Of a stretch of 23,520 nucleotides of DNA, positions 14,485-23,384 are shown piece by piece. Each line of letters opens with the position of its first letter. Position 1 is the stretch's first letter. Made by a program: the position numbers and the translations under genes. The DNA lies in assembly GCA_964569055.1 (NCBI GenBank), contig CAZMSZ010000081.1, positions 1 to 23,520 on the forward strand, given 5' to 3'. A model generated the notes under the pieces. That model was not told the origin of the DNA. It saw only the letters and a program-made list of their open reading frames with translations, and searched no databases. This DNA comes from JAWLGW01 sp964569055. Its GTDB lineage: Bacteria > Planctomycetota > J058.

Positions 14485-14934
14485 ATGCCTGCACGCCTCG
14501 CCGGCGCCCTGCGCGCCCTGCTCCTCCTGGCGCTCCTCGGGGGCGCGCCCGGCTGCATTGGGATCAGCACCCAGTACGAGGGCAACCCGATCGCCCCCGA
14601 GACGCTCGCGAAGATCGCGGTCGGCACGACCACCCGCGCGCAGGTGCTCGAGCTGCTCGGCTCGCCGCTCGAGATCGACCGCACCGACATCACCGGCCTC
14701 GCCGAGCGGGCGCTGTCCCGCTATCAGGGCGAGGAGCTCAGCCTGAAGATCGACCCCTCGCTGTTCGAGGACGTCTACATCTACGAGCGCCGCCAGATCG
14801 ATCGGTTCGCGCTGCTGCTCGGGCTCTTCAACTACGTCACCTCCGACGAGCGCTCCGACCGGCTGTCGGTGTTCTTCGACAAGGAGGGCGTGGTGCTCGG
14901 GGTCGGCTGGACGCCCGGCACGGAGGACCTGTGA
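14485..14934 (+). CDS. BamE/SmpA-like lipoprotein 1
   Basis: This 149-residue protein has a lipoprotein signal (hydrophobic Leu/Ala run, then APGC, Cys24). A GGAG site lies about six bases before the ATG. The mature part carries the BamE/SmpA/OmlA signature at about 46-62 (VGTTTRAQVLELLGSP). After a helical insert with an aromatic DVYIYERR strand, it ends with a RLSVFFDKEGVVLGVGW strand typical of that fold. BamE itself is an outer-membrane assembly accessory lipoprotein, but the fold is used widely, so the exact role is open. Its stop overlaps the start of the next gene (GTGA), and three paralogous genes follow one another here. Confidence 0.75.
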   Translation: MPARLAGALRALLLLALLGGAPGCIGISTQYEGNPIAPETLAKIAVGTTTRAQVLELLGSPLEIDRTDITGLAERALSRYQGEELSLKIDPSLFEDVYIYERRQIDRFALLLGLFNYVTSDERSDRLSVFFDKEGVVLGVGWTPGTEDL

Positions 14935-15362
14935 GCCCACGCGCGCTGGCGCTCGCGCTCGCGCTCGCCGCGCTCGCGCCCGGCTGCGTGACGATCGTGC
15001 GCAGCAGCAAGGGCGGGCGGCTCGACCCGGCGGCCGTGGAGCGGCTCGCCCCGGGGAGGAGCACCCTCGGCGACGTGCTGGCCCTGTTCGGGGCGCCGCT
15101 CGAGGTGCACCGCCACACCGACGGGCGGCTCCTGGTCTATCGCCACGCCGTGCGCAACACGTTCCGCCTCGGGATCCAGCCCAGCCGCGCGCTGTCGCTG
15201 GTCGACCTCACGCAGGTGGCCTCGGAGGCCGCGAGCAACCTGAGCCTCACGCTCGAGCGGATCCACGCCGACCAGGACCGGCTGGTGGTCCTGCTCGACC
15301 ACGAGTCGGTGGTGCGGGCGGTCGGGTTCCGCCACGGCACCGACGACGTGCCGGTGTTCTGA
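14931..15362 (+). CDS. BamE/SmpA-like lipoprotein 2
   Basis: The GTG start at 14931 shares bases with the preceding TGA, so translation is likely coupled. The 143-residue protein has a short Ala/Leu signal ending APGC (Cys19). The fold motif appears at about 42-56 (GRSTLGDVLALFGAPLEV), then a RLLVYRHAV strand, a helical insert (residues about 85-110) and the closing DRLVVLLDHESVVRAVGFRHGT. It shares motif order and C-terminal pattern with the genes on either side, although identity is low, pointing to old tandem duplication. The stop is followed by the next start after two bases. Confidence 0.72.
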   Translation: MSPRALALALALAALAPGCVTIVRSSKGGRLDPAAVERLAPGRSTLGDVLALFGAPLEVHRHTDGRLLVYRHAVRNTFRLGIQPSRALSLVDLTQVASEAASNLSLTLERIHADQDRLVVLLDHESVVRAVGFRHGTDDVPVF

Positions 15363-15364
15363 AC

Positions 15365-15763
15365 GTGCCCCGCGCCGCCTGCCTGCTGCTCCTGCTCCTC
15401 CTCGCGGGCTGCACGATCCGCCGCGAGTACGACGGCGAGACGCTCGACCGCGCGCAGCTCGAGCGACTCGCCGCGGCCAAGACCAAGGCCGAGGTCCTGA
15501 CCCACGTCGGGCCGCCGACCGACATCGGGCTCCAGCTCGAGGGGAGCGTGTTCGTCTATCGTCTGCGGCTCGAGGAGGCGGACGACCTCAAGCTCTCGTT
15601 CTTCAACGCCGCGGTCTCTTACCAGGTCACCGACCGCCGCGTGGCGCGCCTGCTGGTGCTGTTCGACAAGCAGGGGCGCAAGACGGGCTACGGGTTCGAC
15701 CGCGCCGGGCAGGAGGACGAGGAGGAACAGCCCGAGGACGCTGCGCCCGCCCAGGACGACTGA
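15365..15763 (+). CDS. BamE/SmpA-like lipoprotein 3
   Basis: This 132-residue protein starts at GTG 15365, two bases after the previous stop. It has a compact, canonical lipoprotein signal (poly-Leu, then LAGC, Cys16). The fold motif is at about 36-51 (AAKTKAEVLTHVGPP), followed by SVFVYRLRL and the end strand RLLVLFDKQGRKTGYGFD. The C-terminus is a very acidic tail rich in Glu and Asp (from about residue 117), absent in the two neighbours. Like them it should be a periplasm-facing membrane lipoprotein. The gene ends six bases short of the convergent Uma2 gene. Confidence 0.72.
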   Translation: MPRAACLLLLLLLAGCTIRREYDGETLDRAQLERLAAAKTKAEVLTHVGPPTDIGLQLEGSVFVYRLRLEEADDLKLSFFNAAVSYQVTDRRVARLLVLFDKQGRKTGYGFDRAGQEDEEEQPEDAAPAQDD

Positions 15764-15768
15764 GCGCG

Positions 15769-16518
15769 TTACAGCGTGGCGTCGGCCCAGAAGGCGTCGA
15801 GGTCGAGCACCAGCCCGCTCACCGCGCGCGAGGCGACCTTGCCGCGCTGGATCGGGCGCAGCCCGTTGACCTCGCCCTCGGCGTGCTCGAGCCCCTCGCC
15901 GCCGAGCGCCTCCCACCCGCTGGCGCCGGCCGCGCAGAACAGCCCGCTCCGCGCCGGGAGCGGGCCCTCCTCGTCGAGCCCGAGCACCCAGTACTCCGGG
16001 ACGCCGTTCGCGCGGTAGCTCCGCCAGCGATCCACCACGTCGGCCGCGCCGCGCCCGAGGTCGGCGCGCGCGGTGCGCGGGGAGAGGACCTCGATCACCA
16101 GGCGGAGCCCCGCGGTGGAGTAGAGCTCCCAGCCCTCCGGGCTCCCCGCCGGGCTGCCCGCCACCAGCTCGGGTCGCGCGGCGAACACCGCGACGTCGGG
16201 CTCGATCGCGCGCCGCCCGAGGCGCGACTCGGGCAGCTCGCCCCCGCTCAGCGTCAACAGACGCGGGAGCGCGAGCGAGGGCTGGGGCACCACGTACCAG
16301 GGTGGCGCCAAGGCGAGGTTGAGGAGCCGGACGAGGCGAGCGAGCGGGTGGCGGTGAGTCCGAGCGCGGTCGGGGGACATGAGGGCGAGCCTCCCCTCGG
16401 AGTCCCGCGTGTAGCGCCGGCCGTCGGGGGGGAGCGCGAGGAGGTCCTCGAGGGCGATCGGATCGCCCAGGCGATACCCGGCGGAGGCGTCGGCGGGAAG
16501 GCTGTCGTTCGAGTGCAT
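15769..16518 (-). CDS. Uma2-family (DUF820) endonuclease
   Basis: This 249-residue protein begins at ATG 16518 with a weak AGGTG upstream. It has the Uma2 restriction-endonuclease-like core: the EPDVAVF strand with Asp108, the LRLVIEVLSPRTA strand with Glu143, and the DRWRSYRANGVPEYWVLGLD segment at about 163-182. In most family members a Lys stands four residues before the Tyr of that segment; here it is Arg164, so catalysis may be weakened or lost. The family is common in multiple copies in cyanobacteria, Chloroflexi, planctomycetes and myxobacteria, with no settled cellular role. The N-terminus (1-25) is extra and shows no signal peptide. Confidence 0.85.
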   Translation of the reverse strand: MHSNDSLPADASAGYRLGDPIALEDLLALPPDGRRYTRDSEGRLALMSPDRARTHRHPLARLVRLLNLALAPPWYVVPQPSLALPRLLTLSGGELPESRLGRRAIEPDVAVFAARPELVAGSPAGSPEGWELYSTAGLRLVIEVLSPRTARADLGRGAADVVDRWRSYRANGVPEYWVLGLDEEGPLPARSGLFCAAGASGWEALGGEGLEHAEGEVNGLRPIQRGKVASRAVSGLVLDLDAFWADATL

Positions 16519-16599
16519 GGGGCACCTAACGAAGCACGAACCTACCGATCCCCGCCGACACCCAGCGCGCCGGCGCTCCCTCCACCCTAGCGGGCGCTC

Positions 16600-16627
16600 G
16601 CCGCTCGGTCGCGTAAGCGACGGCGGC
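16600..16627 (-). terminator. hairpin after the kinase gene
   Basis: GTCGC/GCGAC (16608-16612 with 16617-16621, GTAA loop) is nested in GCCGC/GCGGC (16600-16604 with 16623-16627). It starts at the kinase stop codon on the minus strand. There is no T-run, so termination is only suggested. Confidence 0.35.
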
Positions 16628-19600
16628 TACTCCGCCAGGCGCCGCGCCAGCGCGCGCGCCGCGGCGAGGTCGGGGTGCTCGGCGAGCACCGCCTCGATCA
16701 GCTCGCGCGCCACGTCGCGCCGCCCCGCGCGGGCGTGGACCTCGGCCAGCAGCACCGCGTAGTGCGGGACCGCGGCGAACTGGCGGCCGAGGTCCTCGAG
16801 CAGGCGCAGCGCCTCGGCCTCGCGCCGCTCGGCCAGGAGCGCCGTGACGAGCTGCGCCACCACGCGCGGCGGCGGGACGGCGTCGCCGCCGCGCCACGCG
16901 TCGACCGTGGGCCCGAGCAGCTCGAGCGTCAGCGCGGGGCGCCCGAGCGCGTTGTAGACCAGGCCCAGGCCCTCGAGCGCCTCGGGGCGGAACGGGTCCT
17001 CGGTCAGCGCGGTCCTGAGGCTCAGCTCGGCGCGGGCGGGCTCGCCCGCCGAGAGCTCGAGCAGCCCGAGCGCGACCAGGGCCTCGGCGTCGCTCGGGTC
17101 GAGCTCGAGGGCGGCCTGCAGGTGCCGACGCCCCTCGTCGGGCTCCTGCGCCAGGGCGGCCGCCTGCGCGAGCGCCACCCGCGCCGCGATCGAGCGCGGA
17201 TCGAGCGCCAGCGCGCGCTCCGCGAGGGCGCGCGCGGCGGGGGCCTGCGCCTCGCCCGAGAGGAGCAGGACCTTGGCGGCGGCGGCCAGCGCGGCGGGCG
17301 CCTCGGGGAACGCGGCGGCGTGCGCCTCGGCGGCGGCGCGCAGCTCGTCGGGGCCCCAGCCCTCGGCGACGCCGAGCGAGACCTCGAGCTCCCAGCTCGC
17401 CGTGTGGGCCGGCGCGGCCGCGCGGGCCGGCGCGAGCGCCGCGCGGGCGGCGGCGAGGTCGCCGCGCTGCATGGCCACGCGCGCCAGCGCGGTGTGGGCG
17501 TCGGGGTCGTCCGCTCGCTCGGCCAGCCGCTCGCGCGCGAGGCGCTCGGCCGCCTCGAACTGCCCCGTGGCGAGGGCCATGCGCTCGAACGCCTCGCGCA
17601 GGCGCCGCGCCGCCTCGGGCTCGCCGGCCGCGGCGCTCAGCCCCTCGCGCAGCGCGCGCAGGGCGCCCTCGGCGTCGCCCCGGCGCAGGCGCGCGGCCGC
17701 CCGCAGGCGATACGGGCGCGGGTCGGCGGGGGCGACCTCGCTGAGGCGATCGAGCAGGCGCTCGGCGCGGGCCCCCTGGTTGTCGAGCCCGCACAGCTGC
17801 GCCATTTGGAACAGCACGTCGGGGTCGTCGGGGCGCTGCTCGAGCACGCGCGTCAGGTCGCGCAGGGCCTCGCGCGTGCGGCCGGTCAGGGCGTTGAGCT
17901 GCGCGCGCAGCGCGAGCGCGTGGGCGAGCGACGGCTCGAGCGCCAGGGCGCGCTCGAGCGCGACGCTCGCCTGCTCGCGCGACTCCCCCACGGCCAGGAG
18001 CACGCGCGCCAGGTTGCTCCAGCCGGCGGCGTCCTGCGGATCGAGCGAGACCACCTCCTCCAGCGCGCGGCGCTGGCGGGCGCGGTCGCCGAGCACGTCG
18101 GCGGCGGCGGCCTCCACGGCGTGCGCCTCGGGGAGCGCGGCGTCGTGCGAGAGCGCGCGCTCCGCGTGCGCCAGCGCGCCCGGCGCGTCGCTGGCCAGCA
18201 GGCGGCGCAGCCCGCGCACCAGCTCCTCCCAGGCGCGGGCCCGCGGCGGCGCCAGGACCGGGCTCCAGGGCGAGCGCTCGGGGGCGGACTCGCCAGGGAG
18301 CGGCTCGCGCCGCCGGGCCAACGCCTCGCGCGCGGCCGCCTCGTCGCCGGCGCGCACGTGCGCGCGCGCCAGGAGCGCGGTCGCCTCGGCGCCGCGCCCG
18401 CCCAGCGGGTCGGCCAGCGCGGCGCGCTCGTAGTCGGCCCGCGCCTCGCGGACGCGGCCCAGCCGCTCGAGCGCCCGCCCGCGCAGCACGAGCAGGCCCG
18501 GGTCCTCGGCGTTGTCGGGCTCGGCCAAGGCCGCGCTCGCCGCCTGGGCCGCCTCGTCGAGCGCCTGGCGCAGCGGCTCGCCCGGCGCGGCCGCGCGGAC
18601 GCGCTCCCACGCCGCCAGCGCGGTCTCCACCGAGGCGCGGGCCGCCGCGGCCGCGGCCTGGCGCGCGGCCGCCCGCGCTGCGAGCGCGGCCTGGCGCGCG
18701 GCGGCCGCCTCGTCGGCGCGCCGCGCGTCGTCGGCGCGTCCGCGCCACAGGAGCAGCCCCCCGGCCAGGACCGCGACCGTGAGCGCGACCGCCCCCAGGA
18801 ACGCGAGCGCGGCCTCGTGCTGCTTGGCGCGACGCACCAGCGGGCCGAGCGGCCCCTCGGCCAGCGCCTCGACCGAGAGCCCGGCCAGGAATCGCTCGAG
18901 GTCGTCGGCCAGCGCCTCGGCCGAGGGGCGCGCGGCCGGGTCCTTGGTGAGCGCCGCCAGCACGATCGCCTCGAGCTCGAGCGGGACCTCGGGCCGGAGC
19001 TGGCGCGGGCGCGGCGGGTCGACGTGCAGGAGCTGCTCGGTCAGCTCGAGCTGCGTCTCGGCCACGAACGGGAGCCGCCCGGTGAGGAGCTGGAACAGGA
19101 CCACGCCGAGCGCGTAGACGTCCGCCTTGGGACCGACGGCGCTCCGCTCGCCGGTCGCCTGCTCGGGCGACATGTAGAAGGGTGTGCCGACCAGCGCCCC
19201 CTCGCGCGTGAGGAGCATGCTGGCGCCCAGCGGCTCCGCCTCGCGGGCCAGCCCGAAGTCGGTGAGCACCGGCCGGTCGTCGCGGGTGAGGAGCACGTTG
19301 GCCGGCTTGACGTCGCGGTGGATCACGCCCTGGGCGTGGGCGTGGGCGAGCGCCCGCGCGAGGTCGCGCCCGAGGCGGGCCGTGCGCTCGGCGCCGAACG
19401 CCTGGCGCTTGAGCGCCTGGTCGAGGCCCTGGCCCTCGACGTACTCCATGACGAGGTAGTGCCGCTCGCCCGCGCGCCCCACGTCGCGGACGCCGACGAT
19501 CCCGGGGTGGGTCAGGCGGGAGGCGAGGCGGGCCTCGCGCCTGAAGCGCTGGACCTGCGCCTCGGAGGCGAGCTCGCCGCCGAGGAGCACCTTGACCGCG

Positions 19601-20313
19601 ACCGTGGCGCCGTCGGGGGCGCGCGCCTCGTAGACCACGCCCATGCCGCCCCGGCCCAGCTCGGCATCGAGCAGGTACGGCCCGAGCCGCTCGCGCGCGG
19701 GCGCGCTGCTGGCGGTGGTCGGGTCGGGGGTCCGCGGCTGCTCGGGCGCGGTGACGTCGGGGTCGGGGCTGGGCGGGTCGGGCTGGGTCTCCGCCATGCG
19801 CGCCGGCGAGCCGGCGGGGAGGGGTGTCGTCGCGGGCAGGGGAGAGAGGGGGTGGCGAACCGCGGAGGGTGCGAGGTCGGGATCGTCCGAGGGCGGATCC
19901 GCGGCGGTGACGGCGAACCGGTCGGTGGAGGAGCCCGGCTGCGCGGGCCCGGGCGGGGCGGGGCGGCACCCGGAGGTTGCTCGCCCGGTGGGAGGCCCAG
20001 GCGTGGACGGCGAGGAGGAGGTCGGCGCCAGCGCGAGGGCGGCCCCGCAGGCGGGGCAGCGCGGCGGGCCGGCGCCGTCGAGCTCGAAGAACCCGCGGAC
20101 CTGCTGGCAGCCGCCGCAGCGCAGCCGGACCTCGCTCGCTTCCCGGCCGAGCTGCTCGAGCAGCGCCGGGGCGAGCAGGCGCCGCGCAACCAGGAGCTGC
20201 GCGACGGGGGTCGCCTCGCTCGCCTCGGCCGCGCAGGCCTCGAGCGCCGCGTCGGCGACGAGCCGTCGTCGCCGGACCAGCTCGGTGAGGACGAGGTCCC
20301 GCAGGCTGCTCAC
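16627..20313 (-). CDS. membrane Ser/Thr protein kinase with zinc ribbon and TPR domain
   Basis: The start is GTG 20313, where the conserved N-terminus begins; an ATG at 20439 would add 42 Pro/Arg-rich residues without domain character. The protein has 1228 residues. Residues 1-55 form helices like those seen before such kinases (VAQLLVARRLLAPALLEQL). A zinc ribbon follows (Cys66/69 and Cys86/89), then a Ser/Thr/Pro linker. The kinase domain spans about 212-480 with GRGGMGVVYEA, Lys241 in VAVKV, HRDVKPAN with catalytic Asp334, DFG Asp352 and GTPFYMSPEQ. All catalytic residues are intact. One membrane helix lies at about 500-524, an Ala-rich coiled helix follows, and from about 590 to the end are many TPR-type repeats on the outer side. 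It likely phosphorylates cytoplasmic targets in response to envelope interactions. No Shine-Dalgarno sequence precedes the GTG. Confidence 0.93.
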   Translation of the reverse strand: MSSLRDLVLTELVRRRRLVADAALEACAAEASEATPVAQLLVARRLLAPALLEQLGREASEVRLRCGGCQQVRGFFELDGAGPPRCPACGAALALAPTSSSPSTPGPPTGRATSGCRPAPPGPAQPGSSTDRFAVTAADPPSDDPDLAPSAVRHPLSPLPATTPLPAGSPARMAETQPDPPSPDPDVTAPEQPRTPDPTTASSAPARERLGPYLLDAELGRGGMGVVYEARAPDGATVAVKVLLGGELASEAQVQRFRREARLASRLTHPGIVGVRDVGRAGERHYLVMEYVEGQGLDQALKRQAFGAERTARLGRDLARALAHAHAQGVIHRDVKPANVLLTRDDRPVLTDFGLAREAEPLGASMLLTREGALVGTPFYMSPEQATGERSAVGPKADVYALGVVLFQLLTGRLPFVAETQLELTEQLLHVDPPRPRQLRPEVPLELEAIVLAALTKDPAARPSAEALADDLERFLAGLSVEALAEGPLGPLVRRAKQHEAALAFLGAVALTVAVLAGGLLLWRGRADDARRADEAAAARQAALAARAAARQAAAAAARASVETALAAWERVRAAAPGEPLRQALDEAAQAASAALAEPDNAEDPGLLVLRGRALERLGRVREARADYERAALADPLGGRGAEATALLARAHVRAGDEAAAREALARRREPLPGESAPERSPWSPVLAPPRARAWEELVRGLRRLLASDAPGALAHAERALSHDAALPEAHAVEAAAADVLGDRARQRRALEEVVSLDPQDAAGWSNLARVLLAVGESREQASVALERALALEPSLAHALALRAQLNALTGRTREALRDLTRVLEQRPDDPDVLFQMAQLCGLDNQGARAERLLDRLSEVAPADPRPYRLRAAARLRRGDAEGALRALREGLSAAAGEPEAARRLREAFERMALATGQFEAAERLARERLAERADDPDAHTALARVAMQRGDLAAARAALAPARAAAPAHTASWELEVSLGVAEGWGPDELRAAAEAHAAAFPEAPAALAAAAKVLLLSGEAQAPAARALAERALALDPRSIAARVALAQAAALAQEPDEGRRHLQAALELDPSDAEALVALGLLELSAGEPARAELSLRTALTEDPFRPEALEGLGLVYNALGRPALTLELLGPTVDAWRGGDAVPPPRVVAQLVTALLAERREAEALRLLEDLGRQFAAVPHYAVLLAEVHARAGRRDVARELIEAVLAEHPDLAAARALARRLAE

Positions 20314-20851
20314 GACGGGAGGATACCCCGGCCAAGGGAGCGAGCGCGGGCCCCCTGGGAGGGGAGGCGGAGGCCCCCGGCTTGGCGCCGACGGGCGGCA
20401 GGTGTCCGGTCGCGTACCTGCACGACGTACCCAACTCACGGGCTACCAGGAGCGTCACCGGTTGCGTCGCACCCCGGCCACAGCTTTTCCCGAATTCTGA
20501 GGGGGGTCGAGGAGCGCGGCCGGATTTCCGTCACCGCGGCCAGGGGCCATTCGCCGAGATTCGGGCAGAACCCAATCCTGCCGACGATGGCCGCGGAACG
20601 CCCTCCAATCGCGAATCCCGCCCAAACGGCCCGCTTCCCCCAGCGACCTCGCCGGCCCCAGACGCCGCGCCGCGTCGTTTGGCCCGGGACGTGCAAGGGG
20701 CGCCGCCAGGGACACCGGGCTGTGGGGGGGACCCTTCAGAGCCGGGACTGCCCACGGGGATCGAAATCAATCAAGTCGTCGACGCGCAGGTGCTCGCTCG
20801 CCGAGTCGCCTCGCGCCGGCCGCTGGTCATACCGTAGGAGGAACAACCAGC
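20314..20851. other. divergent intergenic region
   Basis: These 538 bases separate the kinase gene (minus) from the large lipoprotein gene (plus). Open frames on both strands exist but lack ribosome sites and recognisable domains. A relatively AT-rich patch at about 20758-20780 may mark the promoter of the plus-strand gene, but no clear -35/-10 pair can be supported. The strong ribosome site TAGGAGGAA (20835-20843) of that gene closes the region. Confidence 0.45.
20320..20325 (-). promoter_or_regulatory. -10-like TATCCT next to the kinase start codon
   Basis: On the minus strand TATCCT ends six bases before GTG 20313, with no Shine-Dalgarno sequence between. This is the spacing expected if the message starts at the GTG. 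No -35 box was found at 16-18 bases. Confidence 0.35.
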
Positions 20852-23362
20852 ATGTTTAGGCGTACTGCACTGGGTGCCGCCGCCGTCCTGACCACGGGCC
20901 TGATGGCCCTGGGTTGCGGGAGCGATGGCGACACGATCCAGACCTTCGTCGTCCCGAGCGCGTTCCCGGGCACCCCGGTCAGCCAGAGCTTCGTGGGCGA
21001 CGACGGCCGCTCCTTGAGCAACTCGGGCGAGGACGTGGACGACGCGGCCTGGTTCCCGAACGTGTCGAACAACACCGGGCTCCTGTTCTATCGCACCGAC
21101 AACAATCGCCTGATGGGCACGTTCTATGACGGCAGCAGGTTCAGCCGTCCGGCCCGGATCACTGCCCAGAACTACGACCCCGCGGACTTCGTCAGCGTGG
21201 ACGACATCCAGGTCGTGTTCGTCAACCGGGCCGGCGCCGGCCCCGGCGCCGCCGTCATCGGTCTGATCTGGAAGGAGCTCGGCGTCGCCGACGACGACCA
21301 GGACGCGGGCTCCGTTGACGACAACAACAAGGGCAACGATCGCTTCATGATGGTCCTCCACGAGGCGGGCCAGTTCAGCGTCGGGCAGCCCGTGGACGAG
21401 GACACCCGCGACACGAACACCGACTCGGACGAGGACGTGCTGGAGATCATGCTCGTGTCCGACTCGCGCGTCTACAGCTATGGCACCGAGGGGGCCAACG
21501 CGAGCGGTCAGGCCACCAGCGCGCTGTTCATGACCTGGGTGGCCAACGACGGTGCCACGACCGACGAGGAGACGACCTACTACGCCAAGGAGCTCGACCT
21601 CGACACCGGTCTTCTCGGCACCCTCCAGGAGATCGCCGACGGCGGTGACGCCGGTGCGGACGTGGTGCTCCAGGCGGCCCACAACTTCACCGTGTTCTTC
21701 ACCGTGGCCGACGACGACGGCAACGTGATGCTTCGGTACGTCCAGCTCAACCAGGGTCTGGCCTCGGCGCAGATCAGCCGTGACGACGGCGCGGCCAACG
21801 GCCTCGCCACCGTCACTATCGACCAGTTCGGGTCCGAGACCCTGTTCGGCGCCGACCACGGCCTGGAGCTGACCGAGGGATTCTTCCGGGAGTCTGGGTT
21901 CGGTGACGACACCGACGTCGGCAACGACTCGGTCGAGGACACCGACGTGATGTACTTCATGGTCAGCACCACCTCGGCCGCCGCGGCGGCCAACGTGTCG
22001 GTGGCCGAGATCGACGCCTACACCGGCAACGCGGACGTGGCCGACCACGACGCCGACGCCACCAACCTCGAGGTGCGCCTCACCCGGGACCGCGACGGCT
22101 TGATGGCGGTCTGGCTCCAGGCCAGCGACGCTGACCCGAGCGTGGACCGCCAGGTGATCCCGATCGGCACGGTCGTCCTGACCAACGTGGCTGGCACCGC
22201 GGCGGCCGACATCACCGCGATCGCGGACCGCCTGACCAACACCGTGGAGCTGTCGGACCTCACCGACCCCACGGACACCTTGGGCGCGGCCTTCGAGTTC
22301 CAGGCTGGCCTGGCCGACGGGACCCAGGGCCCCGAGTGCAACATCCAGTCGAACCCCAACCGCGGCTACATTCTCGTCGAGCAGACGACCAACCGTGACC
22401 CCGACCCCGCTGACTCGACTGAGGTCCTCTACGTGGCGGGCCTGGAGGCCGCGACGACCGGTGGCACCACCACCGTGACTCGGATCGCGCTCCGTGACAT
22501 CGCGACGATCCGCCACGACTGGCTCAACAACACGGACGTCGAGAACAACGCCGCTGGGGTCTGGAGCTTCGGCACCTGGGGCATCGAGACGGCCGAGGCC
22601 TTCGACAACGGCAACGGCGACGTGGGTGTGGTCTACGTCCACCAGGGGGTCGAGGCGACCACTGACATCGTCACCAACAGCGACGACGACTTCACCTATC
22701 CCAACGTGTTCCTCCACACCGGCGAGAGCGGCCAGACGGTCCTGATCGGCAGCCACGCGCCGGCGGGCACCCTGAACGGTCGCGCGGCGGCGATCCAGCA
22801 GCCTCAGTTCACGGTCCTCGGCGTGTCGCCCTTCACGGGGAGCAACCCCAACGGCGGCGGCAACATGGTCGTGTTCGTGTTCGAGGAGGCCGAGTTCACT
22901 GTCGGTGACAACACCGTGATCAGCTCGCGCAGCTGGGACACCGGGGCGGCCAACAGCGCCAGCCCGCCCACCCTCGAGAACCAGTTCTTCCCGCCGCTGG
23001 GCACCGTCGCTGCGGGCACCCGGACCGAGGGGAACTTGCCCGCCCGGGTCGACACGGGCTCCGAGAGCGACGCGGAGATCCTGCTCATCGCGCCGGTCGA
23101 CGGTCGGGCGCACCTCTACTTCACGCAGGGTAGTCACCTGTGGTGGAACGACACTGCGGGCCAGGACTGGCGCCTCTCCGGCGGCGCGTCCGATCCGCAG
23201 CAGCTCGACAACCACTACCGCGACGGCGTCGAGGACCTCGTCTTCATCGGGCTCCAGAACGGCACCGACGGCCGTTGCGACACCGACCTGATCTTGGGCT
23301 ACACCAAGGAGGTCGACGAGGACGAGGGGAACAACAGCCTCCTCGTGCGCGACGCGCGCTAG
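20852..23362 (+). CDS. large acidic surface lipoprotein, possible beta-propeller
   Basis: This 836-residue protein starts at ATG 20852 behind TAGGAGG, one of the strongest ribosome sites in the window. A basic FRR and hydrophobic segment end in MALGC, giving lipidated Cys22. The mature protein is extremely rich in Asp, Asn, Thr and Gly, with runs such as DDDQDAGSVDDNNKGND and DEDTRDTNTDSDED that could bind calcium. Roughly nine stretches repeat a pattern of two hydrophobic strands and an acidic loop (VVFVNRAG, ALFMTWVAND, FTVFFTVADDDG, MVVFVFEEAEF, ILLIAPVDGRAHLYF). This suggests a beta-propeller or other all-beta fold; no family is recognised. Three sampled rows (21301, 21901, 22441) are 113/180 = 63% GC, against about 80% in the kinase, and Asn/Asp codons abound. 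It is probably abundant and cell-surface exposed. A terminator follows. Confidence 0.82.
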   Translation: MFRRTALGAAAVLTTGLMALGCGSDGDTIQTFVVPSAFPGTPVSQSFVGDDGRSLSNSGEDVDDAAWFPNVSNNTGLLFYRTDNNRLMGTFYDGSRFSRPARITAQNYDPADFVSVDDIQVVFVNRAGAGPGAAVIGLIWKELGVADDDQDAGSVDDNNKGNDRFMMVLHEAGQFSVGQPVDEDTRDTNTDSDEDVLEIMLVSDSRVYSYGTEGANASGQATSALFMTWVANDGATTDEETTYYAKELDLDTGLLGTLQEIADGGDAGADVVLQAAHNFTVFFTVADDDGNVMLRYVQLNQGLASAQISRDDGAANGLATVTIDQFGSETLFGADHGLELTEGFFRESGFGDDTDVGNDSVEDTDVMYFMVSTTSAAAAANVSVAEIDAYTGNADVADHDADATNLEVRLTRDRDGLMAVWLQASDADPSVDRQVIPIGTVVLTNVAGTAAADITAIADRLTNTVELSDLTDPTDTLGAAFEFQAGLADGTQGPECNIQSNPNRGYILVEQTTNRDPDPADSTEVLYVAGLEAATTGGTTTVTRIALRDIATIRHDWLNNTDVENNAAGVWSFGTWGIETAEAFDNGNGDVGVVYVHQGVEATTDIVTNSDDDFTYPNVFLHTGESGQTVLIGSHAPAGTLNGRAAAIQQPQFTVLGVSPFTGSNPNGGGNMVVFVFEEAEFTVGDNTVISSRSWDTGAANSASPPTLENQFFPPLGTVAAGTRTEGNLPARVDTGSESDAEILLIAPVDGRAHLYFTQGSHLWWNDTAGQDWRLSGGASDPQQLDNHYRDGVEDLVFIGLQNGTDGRCDTDLILGYTKEVDEDEGNNSLLVRDAR

Positions 23363-23384
23363 TCCTCTCAGCGGACGAACCGGT

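Noticed and set aside
20314..20439. Longer kinase start at the ATG at 20439
   Set aside because: The extra 42 residues are Pro/Arg-rich with no conserved pattern, and the conserved N-terminal helices begin right at GTG 20313.
16675..20859. Open frame of 1394 codons on the plus strand opposite the kinase
   Set aside because: Same shadow effect; the minus strand has intact kinase and TPR motifs, and this frame has none.
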